A stretch of DNA of 64,000 bases. It comes from Bacteroidetes bacterium GWA2_40_15. GTDB taxonomy: Bacteria > Bacteroidota > Bacteroidia > Bacteroidales > VadinHA17. The position numbers and the translations under genes were made by a program. The stretch lies in assembly GCA_001768195.1 (NCBI GenBank), contig MENI01000026.1, positions 102,523 through 166,522 of the forward strand, in the 5' to 3' direction. Shown piece after piece: positions 51,323 through 59,982 of the stretch. Positions within the stretch are counted from its first letter, which is position 1, and every line of letters starts with the position of its first letter. Below the pieces are notes generated by a model that did not search any database, was not told where the DNA came from, and saw only the letters and a program-made list of their open reading frames with translations.

Positions 51323-52612
51323 TTACCCAAACATGAAACTTACAAGAAGCCTGATATTCAAATATGTAACTATAGCTGCTATTCCCCACAGCAACACTTT
51401 TAGAAAGGTTGAGTTGGCATATTTTCCCATAACCTTTTTTGATGAGGTAAGATATACCTGGATCGCAACTGTAAAGGGGAGTTGAATGCTTAAAAAAACC
51501 TGTGACCAGATTAGTCCTTTAAATGGATCTCCGATAAAGAATATCAGAACTAAAGCACCTGTAAGCGAAGCGAAAATGCCAATACGCGAATGGTTATCTT
51601 TTGAGTCATAGGGCTCTTTATACATTCCTGAAACAATAGAACCGCCTGCCATTCCGGATGTAATCGTTGATGCTACTCCGGCAAACAGAAGGGCTATGGC
51701 AAACACAAGAGAGGCATTTTTTCCAAGTAAAGGTTCAAGGAGGCTTTCTGCCTGCTGCAGTTCATCCACTTTAATATTGTTCTTAAAAAATGTAGCTGCA
51801 GCCAGAAGGATCATGGCACTGTTTATAGCCCACCCGATTACCATTGATAAAAGAGTATCGGCAAATTCAAATTTCAGCTGTCTTTTAATAATTTTTTCAT
51901 CCTGCAGATTCCACTGTCTGCTCTGGATTACCTCAGAATGGAGGAAAAGATTATGGGGCATGATAACTGCTCCCAGAACACTCATTAGCAGAAGCAAAGA
52001 GCCTTCCGGGATGGATGGTTTAATCCATGCTGTTCCGGCTGCTACCCAGTCAATATCAACAAGAAAGAGCTCATAGAGGAATGAGAGGCCTATAATAGAA
52101 ACAAATCCGATTATCCATTTTTCTATTTTCTGGTACGAATTTGTCAATAACATTATCATAACAAAGACAGTAACCAGGATAGCTCCGATCTTTACCGGAA
52201 CATCAAACAACATATATAGAGCAATTGCACCACCAAGGATCTCGGCAAGTGACGTTGAAACTGAGGCAAGGACAGCGAAAGAGAGAATTGATTTTGAAAC
52301 TTTTGCCGGCAGATAAATAGTTGCTGCTTCTGAAAGACACAGTCCGGTTGCTATTCCAAGGTGTGCAACGTTGTGCTGTAATACAATGAGCATTATTGTC
52401 GACAGAGTTACTATCCACAACAGAGTATAACCATACTCAGATCCGGATGCAATATTGGCTGCCCAGTTACCAGGATCAATGAAGCCGACAGTTACAAGTA
52501 ATCCGGGTCCGATAAATTTGAAAATGTCAAGACCACCATAGCCGGGCGAATGATCCTTTCTTTTCAGATCTTTAAAAAATCCCTTTAAATTAAGTATATT
52601 CTTGAAATTCAT
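51323..52612 (-). CDS. mntH: Nramp-family divalent metal transporter
   Basis: 429 residues and 11 predicted helices. The metal-binding helix 1 motif DPGNWAANIASGSEYGY and helix 6 motif GAVIMPHNLFLHSE are intact, with Asp, Asn and Met residues of the Nramp site. Helix 8-9 loop has FKNNIKVDELQQAESLL. Likely a proton-coupled importer of Mn or Fe. A -7 box is upstream. Followed by patatin. Confidence 0.95.
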   Translation of the reverse strand: MNFKNILNLKGFFKDLKRKDHSPGYGGLDIFKFIGPGLLVTVGFIDPGNWAANIASGSEYGYTLLWIVTLSTIMLIVLQHNVAHLGIATGLCLSEAATIYLPAKVSKSILSFAVLASVSTSLAEILGGAIALYMLFDVPVKIGAILVTVFVMIMLLTNSYQKIEKWIIGFVSIIGLSFLYELFLVDIDWVAAGTAWIKPSIPEGSLLLLMSVLGAVIMPHNLFLHSEVIQSRQWNLQDEKIIKRQLKFEFADTLLSMVIGWAINSAMILLAAATFFKNNIKVDELQQAESLLEPLLGKNASLVFAIALLFAGVASTITSGMAGGSIVSGMYKEPYDSKDNHSRIGIFASLTGALVLIFFIGDPFKGLIWSQVFLSIQLPFTVAIQVYLTSSKKVMGKYANSTFLKVLLWGIAAIVTYLNIRLLVSFMFG

Positions 52613-52671
52613 TACCTTAAGTAATTTCTAATTTCAATTAAGAAAGTTTTGAGAAAATCAGTATTCACCAA

Positions 52672-52679
52672 CAAATATA
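52672..52679 (-). promoter_or_regulatory. -7 promoter box for Nramp gene
   Basis: Minus-strand TATATTTG, an exact TAnnTTTG match, 60 bp before the ATG at 52612. Confidence 0.45.
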
Positions 52680-52739
52680 GCAATGATAATACAAAAAGTA
52701 ATGATGATCATTTTTGACAATAATGTATTGTATTTGTTA

Positions 52740-52747
52740 TAAATTTG
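52740..52747 (+). promoter_or_regulatory. -7 box before YciI relic and membrane gene
   Basis: TAAATTTG matches TAnnTTTG, 37 bp before the ATG at 52777. It would still drive the membrane gene at 52849 through the relic. Confidence 0.45.
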
Positions 52748-52776
52748 AACAGTACAAATTTAAATTACCAGGAGAC

Positions 52777-52842
52777 ATGCAATTCATACTTATTGGATAT
52801 GATGGTACAGATAGTGAAGCATTCCATTCCGGCTGGCTATAG
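52777..52842 (+). pseudogene. YciI-family relic (first ~15 codons, then stop)
   Basis: A strong ribosome site AGGAG precedes the ATG at 52777 by 4 bp. The 21 codons read MQFILIGYDGTDSEA, the start of YciI-family proteins (typically MQFIVIAYDGTD...), and then FHSGWL and a stop. The rest of a roughly 90-100-residue protein is missing. The intact -7 box and ribosome site show that this was a real gene start; a deletion probably joined it to the intergenic sequence before the membrane gene. Confidence 0.72.
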
Positions 52843-52848
52843 TTAAAA

Positions 52849-53340
52849 ATGATTGAGAATCTGAGGAAATACAAACCGGCAGTTGATAAAAAGATACTGG
52901 TTCTGCTGGCCGGGATTATGTGGTGTGGCGTTGGTGCGATGCTTATAATCTATGCAGTTTCGTGGATCAACTTATTTACGGGAAAGAACCAGGTTATTTT
53001 TAGCTTAGCCGGGTTTCTGGCTGCTGTGCCGATTTACCTTTTCGGATTCCTCCGTATTGCCAACAAAAACCTTGACAGGTTATTACCAATGATTGAAAAA
53101 AAATGCCTTTTTTCATTTATGACCTGGAAAAGTTATCTTATTGTTCCCGTAATGGTGTCGATGGGGATCTTCCTCAGGAATTCACCTCTTCCGAAAGAGT
53201 ACCTGTCGGTTATCTATACCGGTATAGGTTTGGGATTGTTTTTGTCAGGAATAAGGTATTTCAGATTTTTTTTGGAACTTTTAACTATAAAGAAAAACCT
53301 GACGGACATGCCTGGGAAGAAGATGACCAGTCAGCTCTGA
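52849..53340 (+). CDS. Hypothetical four-helix membrane protein
   Basis: 163 residues with four predicted membrane helices (about 19-41, 47-67, 84-103 and 110-138). Helices carry CGVGAMLIIYAVSWINLF and FSFMTWKSYLIVPVMVSMGIFLRNS. No family recognised, but such small membrane proteins are common in the phylum. Starts 6 bp after the YciI relic stop, sharing its promoter. Function unknown. Confidence 0.75.
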   Translation: MIENLRKYKPAVDKKILVLLAGIMWCGVGAMLIIYAVSWINLFTGKNQVIFSLAGFLAAVPIYLFGFLRIANKNLDRLLPMIEKKCLFSFMTWKSYLIVPVMVSMGIFLRNSPLPKEYLSVIYTGIGLGLFLSGIRYFRFFLELLTIKKNLTDMPGKKMTSQL

Positions 53341-53363
53341 GAAGCGAATCGGGGCAATATTTA

Positions 53364-55343
53364 TCAGACAGGTAGTGAAGTTACTTCTCGCCGTATCGGG
53401 TTAGTCAGAGGTACATCCGTTTTGGATTGTGCAATGCGTTGTTCAGCTGCCTGAAGTATCATCTCAAGGAGCCTGGAGTAACTTATATTTGCCAGTCTTC
53501 CCATTTTAGCCATATGTCCGTCCCAACACCAGCCGGGATTTGGGTTTACTTCGAGTAATCGTGGAGCACCCGACCCATTGAGCCTGAAATCAAACCTGCA
53601 ATAATCGCGACATTCCAAACGGGTAAACAGCTTTACGCAGTTTTCAATGATTTGCTTTTCCACATATTCGGGCAATTCTGCGGGGATTGATCGAAGAAGG
53701 TTAAAGTATGGAGAATCAGGCTCCCATTTTGCCTCATAACCACATATTTTTGGTAAATCAGGAGGAAGCATGGAATAATCTTCTTCAATAACCGGTAAAA
53801 CCGTATATGATTCAGGCGGATTTCCGATTATCCCGACACTTATTTCTTTCCCTGTCAGGAATTCTTCAACCAGGATTGAACTTTCATAACCGAAGTCATG
53901 TCTGATTTTGAGTATTGCATCATTCAGTTCTTCAATTGAATTTGCCACACTTTTTTTAGTAATACCATAACTGCTGTCAGCAAAGTTGGGCTTGGCAATT
54001 ACCGGAAAATCAATATTAAGGTCAAAAACAGTGTCTTCCGATCTTACAAAGAATGCTTCGGCTACCGGTACTCCTATCTCCTTAGCTACTCCCCTTATCA
54101 GTGATTTATCATAACAGTATGCAAGAGATTGAGGTCCGGAGCCGGAATATGGAATACCTAATAGTTCCAGAAGAGCCGGAATATGAAGTTCTTTCCGGGC
54201 TTCATTATTGAATCCCTCATCACACAAATTGAAAACATAATCAATTTTATACCTGTTCCTGACCAGGTCGTTAAATAGAGTATTATGTGAATTAAAATAA
54301 GTAAACCGGGTTCCCTGTATCCGGGATAAAGAAATTTTTAGTTTATCGATAGTTATGAAATCATCGTCATCAAAAATATTTGAAGGTTTTATAATATCAG
54401 GTTTTCCCGGATCGCCCATTAAGACAGCCACATTTTTTTCTCCTGTCCGTTTTGCTTTTACCGGAGTCCATTCTTTCAGGACTTTTGCACTCATTATTAT
54501 TCTCCTCTCCATCATTCCAAGATCCTGGTTCCGGGTAGAACTCCCGGCTATCTTATCATGAATAGTAATGTTTTTATAACCCGATTTTTTAAACATGTCT
54601 ATTAACATTTCTGTAGTATATAGACGTTCAGCATAAAACTGGTCAACAACAATTCCCTTTTCGACATGAGAAATTACCTCCCTCGAAATTAGTCGCTCGT
54701 TGTCTTTTGCGAGAGATCTTTCTCTGCAGACAAAATATTTTTTATCAATCCATTCCCAGCTTCTCGGAAGGAATCGTTCCCTGAGGAATGATCCGTCAGC
54801 GACATCAATTAAAAATATACCTTCAGGTTTTAATACCCGGAAAACCTCATTTAGAACCATCATATCATCTTCATTGCTCTCAAAGTAACCAAAGCTGTTA
54901 CCAAGTATCATTACTACATCAAATGTATCAGCAGGGAAAGGCAATTTCCTGGCATCGCCCTCTTTAAAAGTTATTTTCAGATTTTCCTGATTGGCTGCAG
55001 ATTTGGCTTTTCTGATAAGATAATGGGATCTGTCAAGACCGGTAATATTTGAAAAGTCCTGCCGTGCCATTTCAATTGAATGTCTGCCCTGGCCACAGGC
55101 CAGATCAAGAATAGCACTATCTTTGCCTGTATTTAGAACCGAGATAAAAATCTCTACTTCATTCCTGGTTATCTGCCGGTCTTCGACAACATCTGCATCA
55201 GTTCTCAGATACATCGAATTGAAGATCTTTCTCCACCAGTCTGGGTTAAGGTGCATTTCCAGATCATCAACCGGACCAAGATTAGGATGTCCGTTTTTTC
55301 CATTTTTCTTAATTTGTGGTGGCCTTACTATCTGCTTATTCAT
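53364..55343 (-). CDS. Fusion: SAM methyltransferase + D-Ala-D-Ala ligase-like ATP-grasp
   Basis: 659 residues with two enzyme domains. Residues about 40-290 are a class I methyltransferase (ILDLACGQGRHSIEMA at 78-93, KITFKEGDARKLPF, FDVVMILGNSFGYF). From about 305 (KNVAVLMGDPG) an ATP-grasp ligase follows: FDDDDF, VFNLCDEGFNNEARKELHIPALLELLGIPYSGSGPQSLAYCYDKSLIRGVAKEIGVPVA, IAKPNFADSSYGITKKS, ILVEEFLTGKEISVGIIG, CRFDFRLNGSGAPRLLEVNPNPG. It would form an amide or peptide-like bond and methylate a substrate; the product is unknown. Fusion seems real, as the frame is continuous and both domains are intact. Cytoplasmic. Confidence 0.88.
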   Translation of the reverse strand: MNKQIVRPPQIKKNGKNGHPNLGPVDDLEMHLNPDWWRKIFNSMYLRTDADVVEDRQITRNEVEIFISVLNTGKDSAILDLACGQGRHSIEMARQDFSNITGLDRSHYLIRKAKSAANQENLKITFKEGDARKLPFPADTFDVVMILGNSFGYFESNEDDMMVLNEVFRVLKPEGIFLIDVADGSFLRERFLPRSWEWIDKKYFVCRERSLAKDNERLISREVISHVEKGIVVDQFYAERLYTTEMLIDMFKKSGYKNITIHDKIAGSSTRNQDLGMMERRIIMSAKVLKEWTPVKAKRTGEKNVAVLMGDPGKPDIIKPSNIFDDDDFITIDKLKISLSRIQGTRFTYFNSHNTLFNDLVRNRYKIDYVFNLCDEGFNNEARKELHIPALLELLGIPYSGSGPQSLAYCYDKSLIRGVAKEIGVPVAEAFFVRSEDTVFDLNIDFPVIAKPNFADSSYGITKKSVANSIEELNDAILKIRHDFGYESSILVEEFLTGKEISVGIIGNPPESYTVLPVIEEDYSMLPPDLPKICGYEAKWEPDSPYFNLLRSIPAELPEYVEKQIIENCVKLFTRLECRDYCRFDFRLNGSGAPRLLEVNPNPGWCWDGHMAKMGRLANISYSRLLEMILQAAEQRIAQSKTDVPLTNPIRREVTSLPV

Positions 55344-55359
55344 AGATTTTCTAATTTGA

Positions 55360-55386
55360 TTATTGATCAGGATATTTTATCAATAA
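55360..55386. repeat. Inverted repeat upstream of methyltransferase/ATP-grasp gene
   Basis: TTATTGAT (55360-55367) and ATCAATAA (55379-55386) form a perfect 8-bp dyad with an 11-base spacer, 17 bp before the ATG at 55343. Position suits an operator. No -7 match was found for this gene. Confidence 0.35.
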
Positions 55387-55493
55387 CAAACTAGTCAGGC
55401 GTTTGATTTTCATTATGTACAAGACTTGTTAACAGTACTTAACACTTATCAACAATTGGGAGGGTTTTGATTTTTACTTCTCATTTTTGATAA

Positions 55494-55522
55494 AGTATCA
55501 GATACTGATCTGATCTCAGATC
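55494..55522. repeat. Two adjacent palindromes next to pdxH stop
   Basis: AGTATCAGATACT (55494-55506) and GATCTGATCTCAGATC (55507-55522; arms GATCTGA and TCAGATC) abut each other, 3 bp from the pdxH stop at 55525. They could form two hairpins and end pdxH transcription, or act as a repeat element. Confidence 0.45.
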
Positions 55523-55524
55523 TT

Positions 55525-56136
55525 CTATGGGGCAAGCCGTTCAATTTTCCATTGGTTTACATTTCTGGTATAAATTATCCGGTCATGAAGTCTGAATTCT
55601 CCCTCCTGCCAGAACTCTATCCACTCCGGTATCAGCAGGAATCCTCCCCAGGAATAAGGTTTTGGGACCGGATTATCTGAAAACTTCTTAATATGGAATT
55701 CTACTCTTTTTTCAAGATGAGCACGGCCGGGTATAACTGCACTTTGTTCACTTGCCCAGGCTCCGATCTGGCTTTCCCTCGGCCTTGTTCTGAAATAGGC
55801 TTCAGACTCCTCCGCTGATACTTTTTCAACAACTCCTTCTATCCTTACCTGTCGGCCTGATTCGGGCCAGTAAAAAAGCATTGCAGCTCCCGGATTCTGT
55901 GAAAGCTGCTGTCCCTTTTTGCTATTGTAGTTTGTAAAGAATACAAATCCGTTATCACTGAAATCTTTAAGAAGTACAGTCCTGGCAGATACATGTCCGT
56001 CTGCTGTTGAGGTGGCAAGAGTGACAGAATCAGGATAATAAATTTCAGTTTTTAACCGGTCAGCGTACCATTTTTTAAACTGCCTGAAAGGATCAGCATC
56101 AACGCTTCTTTCAGACAGATTACTTTTCTTTTTCAT
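55525..56136 (-). CDS. pdxH: Pyridoxamine 5'-phosphate oxidase
   Basis: FMN enzyme that oxidises pyridoxamine or pyridoxine phosphate to pyridoxal phosphate, 203 residues. Conserved: DPFRQFKKWYADRLKTEIYYPDSVTLATSTADGHVSARTVLLKDFSDNGFVFFTNYNSKKGQQLSQNPGAAMLFYWPESGRQVRIEGVVEKVS, SQIGAWASEQSAVI, WGGFLLIPEWIEFWQ and LHDRIIYTR. Full length. Divergent from GH20. Confidence 0.97.
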   Translation of the reverse strand: MKKKSNLSERSVDADPFRQFKKWYADRLKTEIYYPDSVTLATSTADGHVSARTVLLKDFSDNGFVFFTNYNSKKGQQLSQNPGAAMLFYWPESGRQVRIEGVVEKVSAEESEAYFRTRPRESQIGAWASEQSAVIPGRAHLEKRVEFHIKKFSDNPVPKPYSWGGFLLIPEWIEFWQEGEFRLHDRIIYTRNVNQWKIERLAP

Positions 56137-56248
56137 CTCATATTAATTAAGATTCTTCATTAGAACAAACATCTGATAATGAGCAGTTGTTTATAAAGAA
56201 CAGATTAAAAATAAAATATTTATCTTAACAACCCTAATTAATAAAGCT

Positions 56249-57823
56249 ATGACTAAAAGAAAACCAATCATTTCATTTTCCGCGGGCATCGTTGTTTTAT
56301 TCATGATATTTTTGATGTCATGCGGTCCGAAGACACCGACAGACCTTACAAGGGAGAGCATAATACCCAAACCATTATCTGTTGCCGCCACAGGCGATTA
56401 TTTCTGTCTTGGCGAAAAGACGGATATCTATGTACAGGGAGAGAGTGATGAGCTTAAGAATGTTGCCGGTTACCTGGCTGACAGGTTAAGACCGGCAACC
56501 GGGTTTCCTCTTGAGGTAAAAACAACAGCTGAAGTGCCCGGGAAAGGTAATATTTTTCTTACACTGTCAGGTGTTGATGCAACTCTTGGCGATGAAGGTT
56601 ATAAACTCACAATCACTAAAAAGCTTATAACCCTGGCGGCAAATAAACCTGCCGGATTATTTAATGGCACTCAGACAATTCGCCAGCTTTTTCCGGCAGA
56701 AATCGAAATGAGTACAAAACAGGAGTATGACTGGCAGATAGCGACAGGAACCATAACCGACCATCCGGAGTATTATTATCGTGGAGCAATGCTCGATGTT
56801 ACCCGTCATTTTTTCACCGTTCAGGAAGTAATGAGATTCATCGATCTGATATCTGCATATAAAATTAATACTCTTCATCTTCATCTCTCTGATGACCAGG
56901 GGTGGAGGATTGAGATCAAATCATGGCCGAATCTTGCACTTTATGGAGGAAAAACTGAAGTAGGGGGGGGTGTTGGCGGTTACTACACTCAGGCAGAGTA
57001 TGCTGAATTGGTAAAATATGCAGATGATCATTTTGTGACCATTATTCCGGAGATAGACATGCCGGGTCATACAAATGCTGCCCTGGCATCCTATTCTGAA
57101 CTTAATATCAGCGGAAAAGCAACTGAATTATATACCGGGACAGAGGTGGGATTCAGCACATTAGCCACTAAAAAGGAGATCACCTATAAATTTATTGAGG
57201 ATGTTTTCAAAGAGCTGGCTGAACTTACAACCGGACCATATCTCCATATCGGTGGCGACGAATCGCATGTAACCAAAAAAGAGGATTACATTCCATTTGT
57301 TGAAAGGGTTCAGGATATTGTTATAAAGCTCGGTAAAACCCCGATTGGCTGGGATGAGATTTCCCTGGGCAAGTTGAGACCAGGAGCAATAGCACAGTAC
57401 TGGTCGAGTGCGGAAAATGCAAATAAAGCTGTCGCTCAGGGAGCAAAATTGCTGATGTCTCCTGCTGCCAGGGCATACATTGATATGAAATATGATTCAA
57501 CTACCAGAATCGGATATACCTGGGCCGGCTTAATTGAAGTTGATAAAGCTTATAACTGGGATCCCGCAACACTTGAACCGGGTATCGGGAGAGAAAATAT
57601 TATCGGTATTGAAGCAGCTCTATGGACAGAGACAGTAACCACTATTGAAGAAATAGAGTATATGACTTTCCCAAGGCTCCCCGGACTTGCAGAAATAGGA
57701 TGGACACATTCATCACTGAGAAACTGGGATGAATACAAGGTTCGCCTTGGGAACCATGGAAAACGATTCAAAGCAATGGGGATCAATTATTATCCATCGA
57801 AGCTTGTGCCCTGGGTTGAGTAA
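56249..57823 (+). CDS. GH20 beta-N-acetylhexosaminidase, lipoprotein
   Basis: 524 residues. Lipobox FLMSC (Cys about 26). A GH20b N-terminal domain (about 35-160) precedes the TIM barrel (about 165-510): YYYRGAMLDVTRHFFTVQEVMRFIDLISAYKINTLHLHLSDDQGWRIEI, IIPEIDMPGHTNAAL, and the catalytic pair Asp-Glu in YLHIGGDESH (about residue 333-335). It removes terminal GlcNAc or GalNAc from chitin, peptidoglycan or glycoprotein fragments at the cell surface or periplasm. First of several glycan-active genes to 61.5 kb. Confidence 0.95.
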   Translation: MTKRKPIISFSAGIVVLFMIFLMSCGPKTPTDLTRESIIPKPLSVAATGDYFCLGEKTDIYVQGESDELKNVAGYLADRLRPATGFPLEVKTTAEVPGKGNIFLTLSGVDATLGDEGYKLTITKKLITLAANKPAGLFNGTQTIRQLFPAEIEMSTKQEYDWQIATGTITDHPEYYYRGAMLDVTRHFFTVQEVMRFIDLISAYKINTLHLHLSDDQGWRIEIKSWPNLALYGGKTEVGGGVGGYYTQAEYAELVKYADDHFVTIIPEIDMPGHTNAALASYSELNISGKATELYTGTEVGFSTLATKKEITYKFIEDVFKELAELTTGPYLHIGGDESHVTKKEDYIPFVERVQDIVIKLGKTPIGWDEISLGKLRPGAIAQYWSSAENANKAVAQGAKLLMSPAARAYIDMKYDSTTRIGYTWAGLIEVDKAYNWDPATLEPGIGRENIIGIEAALWTETVTTIEEIEYMTFPRLPGLAEIGWTHSSLRNWDEYKVRLGNHGKRFKAMGINYYPSKLVPWVE

Positions 57824-57825
57824 TA

Positions 57826-59172
57826 CTACAGGATTATTTCGCTTTCTCCTTTTTGAAGGTCGAAGCAGATAATTGTTCCTGTTTTATCTGAGAACCAGGT
57901 ATCAGATTTTAATTCTTTCAGATCTTTTATTCTGACCAGGGGTTTTGATTCGCCCCTGGTTTTTATTTGAGGATTACGGGAAGTCGCATTTGTTTTAATT
58001 GTAAAACCAGGGGATACGAATGGCGCTTTAAGAAATACTTTTTTTGCATCAGGGACGATAGTTGTTAACTCTTTTGCCGCCCAATACCTCGATATTTCGC
58101 TTAACTTCATCCACACAAGGTTATTGTATTTCTGATCGAGCCTCTTTTTGATATTTTTCAGAATATTAAATCCTGTTTTATCACCATTGAAGTAGATTCC
58201 AGGCCAGTGGCACACCATAACTGCAGGCTCGCCACTATCAATAACATCGACCATTCTGCCCGACATCAGGTCTTCAGTAATAAAAAGATTAACATCCCCG
58301 GGTTCCAGGCCATCCCAGCCACCGAACCAGTCTCCCGTACAGCCGAGAATCGAGACAACACATTTGGGATCAGAGCCGTCTAATCCGGAAGGATGAAGAA
58401 CCGGGGGCATAACGCTTTTCCCTTTCTCCGTAAAAAGATCCCTGAAGTAGTGTGATATTTCAGATCCATAAACACTCCTTACTGCATCCATTGTTCCGAG
58501 CGCCAGGTTATTCTGGTTTCTACCCCCATATCCGCCAGGTGTTGTAAGTCCCTCGCATGGCAGCCCTGCTTCCTTAAGGATTGAAAGAGCATAAGCCTGA
58601 TATGCAGCAAGTTCGTCAGCGCTTTTTGTCTGGCTCCATTCCCAGTTCTCCATATATTCAGGTGTAGGGAAGGGATAAGGCTTTCCTGTTTTTATGTCTA
58701 TTACCCTTGTATGGCTTATCATTTCAGGATGGATATCCCAGTCGGGAACAATAAGCCCCCTAACAAGATTAAGGCTATCCTCCAGTTCCTTTTTGGTCCA
58801 GCCCGGAATGAACCGGTTCACCCAGCCGGTGCAGGCAGGGTAGGGGACAATACTGTATTTTCCCCTTACACCGTTTTCGTGGCACCATTCACCAAATTCC
58901 CTGACAAAGCTGTCAGGAATTTCTCTTGGAAGTTTTCTCCAGTCTTGTTTATACTGATCGGGGAACACCTCTCCGAATTGAGGTATACCATAGTGAGCCA
59001 TGTTGACCAGGCAGGTAGAATCATCAATTATAAGGCTGACCGGTACACGGTTATAGGGATTTAATACTTCTGCTTTTATACGATTTTCAGGAAGCAGTTC
59101 ATAAGGATTTGCTGCCAGAGCCATTCCTCCAATTCCTGCTGTTTTTACAAAAGTCCGTCTTGAGTATTTCAT
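57826..59172 (-). CDS. Exported NodB/polysaccharide-deacetylase-like protein
   Basis: 448 residues. Tat-type signal SRRTFVKTAGIGGMAL at residues 4-19. The mature part opens with VSLIIDDSTCLVNM (Asp-Asp like NodB motif 1) and has IHPEMISHTRVID (like motif 2 His-x3-His), and later VMVCHWPGIYFNG. These suggest a metal-dependent deacetylase fold, but with differences from known families; function is not settled. Only 2 bp from the GH20 stop (convergent), 49 bp after the truncated GH88/105 on the same strand. Confidence 0.75.
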   Translation of the reverse strand: MKYSRRTFVKTAGIGGMALAANPYELLPENRIKAEVLNPYNRVPVSLIIDDSTCLVNMAHYGIPQFGEVFPDQYKQDWRKLPREIPDSFVREFGEWCHENGVRGKYSIVPYPACTGWVNRFIPGWTKKELEDSLNLVRGLIVPDWDIHPEMISHTRVIDIKTGKPYPFPTPEYMENWEWSQTKSADELAAYQAYALSILKEAGLPCEGLTTPGGYGGRNQNNLALGTMDAVRSVYGSEISHYFRDLFTEKGKSVMPPVLHPSGLDGSDPKCVVSILGCTGDWFGGWDGLEPGDVNLFITEDLMSGRMVDVIDSGEPAVMVCHWPGIYFNGDKTGFNILKNIKKRLDQKYNNLVWMKLSEISRYWAAKELTTIVPDAKKVFLKAPFVSPGFTIKTNATSRNPQIKTRGESKPLVRIKDLKELKSDTWFSDKTGTIICFDLQKGESEIIL

Positions 59173-59221
59173 TGATATAATATGAGTTATAAATACAAAA
59201 TATTTTTATCGGGCCATCAGG

Positions 59222-59929
59222 TCACGATAGGCAGCTTATTGAACCGGGAAGGGTCCTTATAACTCTGGTCATTCCGGCAGCAGCCCAGCCGTTTCCTACT
59301 CCCCAGAAGAGTTTCCTTAAATATATCTGACGATCCTGGTCCCACATGTGGTAGTATAGCTTCTTTTCAGGATTTAGCAGGATCTTCCTGTAACCATTAA
59401 TCTGTTTAACGGCCTCATCATATTTTCCGCACACTGCAAGAAAAGGAGGGGCCATATAGAAGGCATCAACCCATATCATATTTTCTATATAATTATGGTA
59501 AATGATCCCATCAGGTGTTTTTGGCGATTTGTAAAGAAGAAAATCGAGCATTCCTGTGGCCGCAGATTCCAGGGACTTATCTCCTGTTGCTTTAGCTGCA
59601 AACAATACCGGTTCTCCGTTTGATGCCGGATCGGTCACCGGCCTGTCACCTTCGTTCAATCCCAGGCGGCCGTCTTTTTTCTGGTTCACAACAACATCTT
59701 TAGCCATCAGGATCACAAGATCTTTTTCTCCGAGTTCCAGCAGAGCCTGTGATGCTACTCCCTGTTCCCAGGCTCTTCTCTGCATTGAGAGCATGGCATT
59801 TATTACCTTCCGGACAGTATCATTTTTTTCAGTTTGTGCGAAAGAATCCAATGATGCAACGCAAAGGAAAAAGAGGAGAGTGGAAATCAGATAACCGGGA
59901 AAATGTGATTTCGAAATGGTTTTGATCAT
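59222..59929 (-). pseudogene. GH88/GH105-like hydrolase, C-terminally truncated
   Basis: 235 codons from the ATG at 59929 (the frame opens at 59980). Signal peptide to about residue 32 (cleavage near SFAQ). Typical phrases of unsaturated glucuronyl/galacturonyl hydrolases: RRAWEQGVASQALLELG, IIYHNYIENMIWVDAFYMAPPFLAV (with the catalytic-area Asp) and FWGVGNGWAAAGMTRVIRTLP. The barrel stops there: about 120 residues that close the (alpha/alpha)6 fold are missing and the tail is GSISCLS. Another frame holds AYRDLMAR and a stop, which could be the old C-terminus. Probably inactive. Whole proteins of this family attack unsaturated uronic acids from pectin or glycosaminoglycan. Confidence 0.78.
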
Positions 59930-59982
59930 AGGGTTTATATTTTTAGTTGGGATTATTCTTAAGACTGTTTTGAATAACAAAT

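Noticed and set aside
55447-55455. TTATCAACA as a further DnaA box
   Set aside because: Single copies of this 9-mer also occur near 13244 and 37083; alone they are expected by chance in AT-rich DNA. Only the phased group at 45471-45501 was kept.
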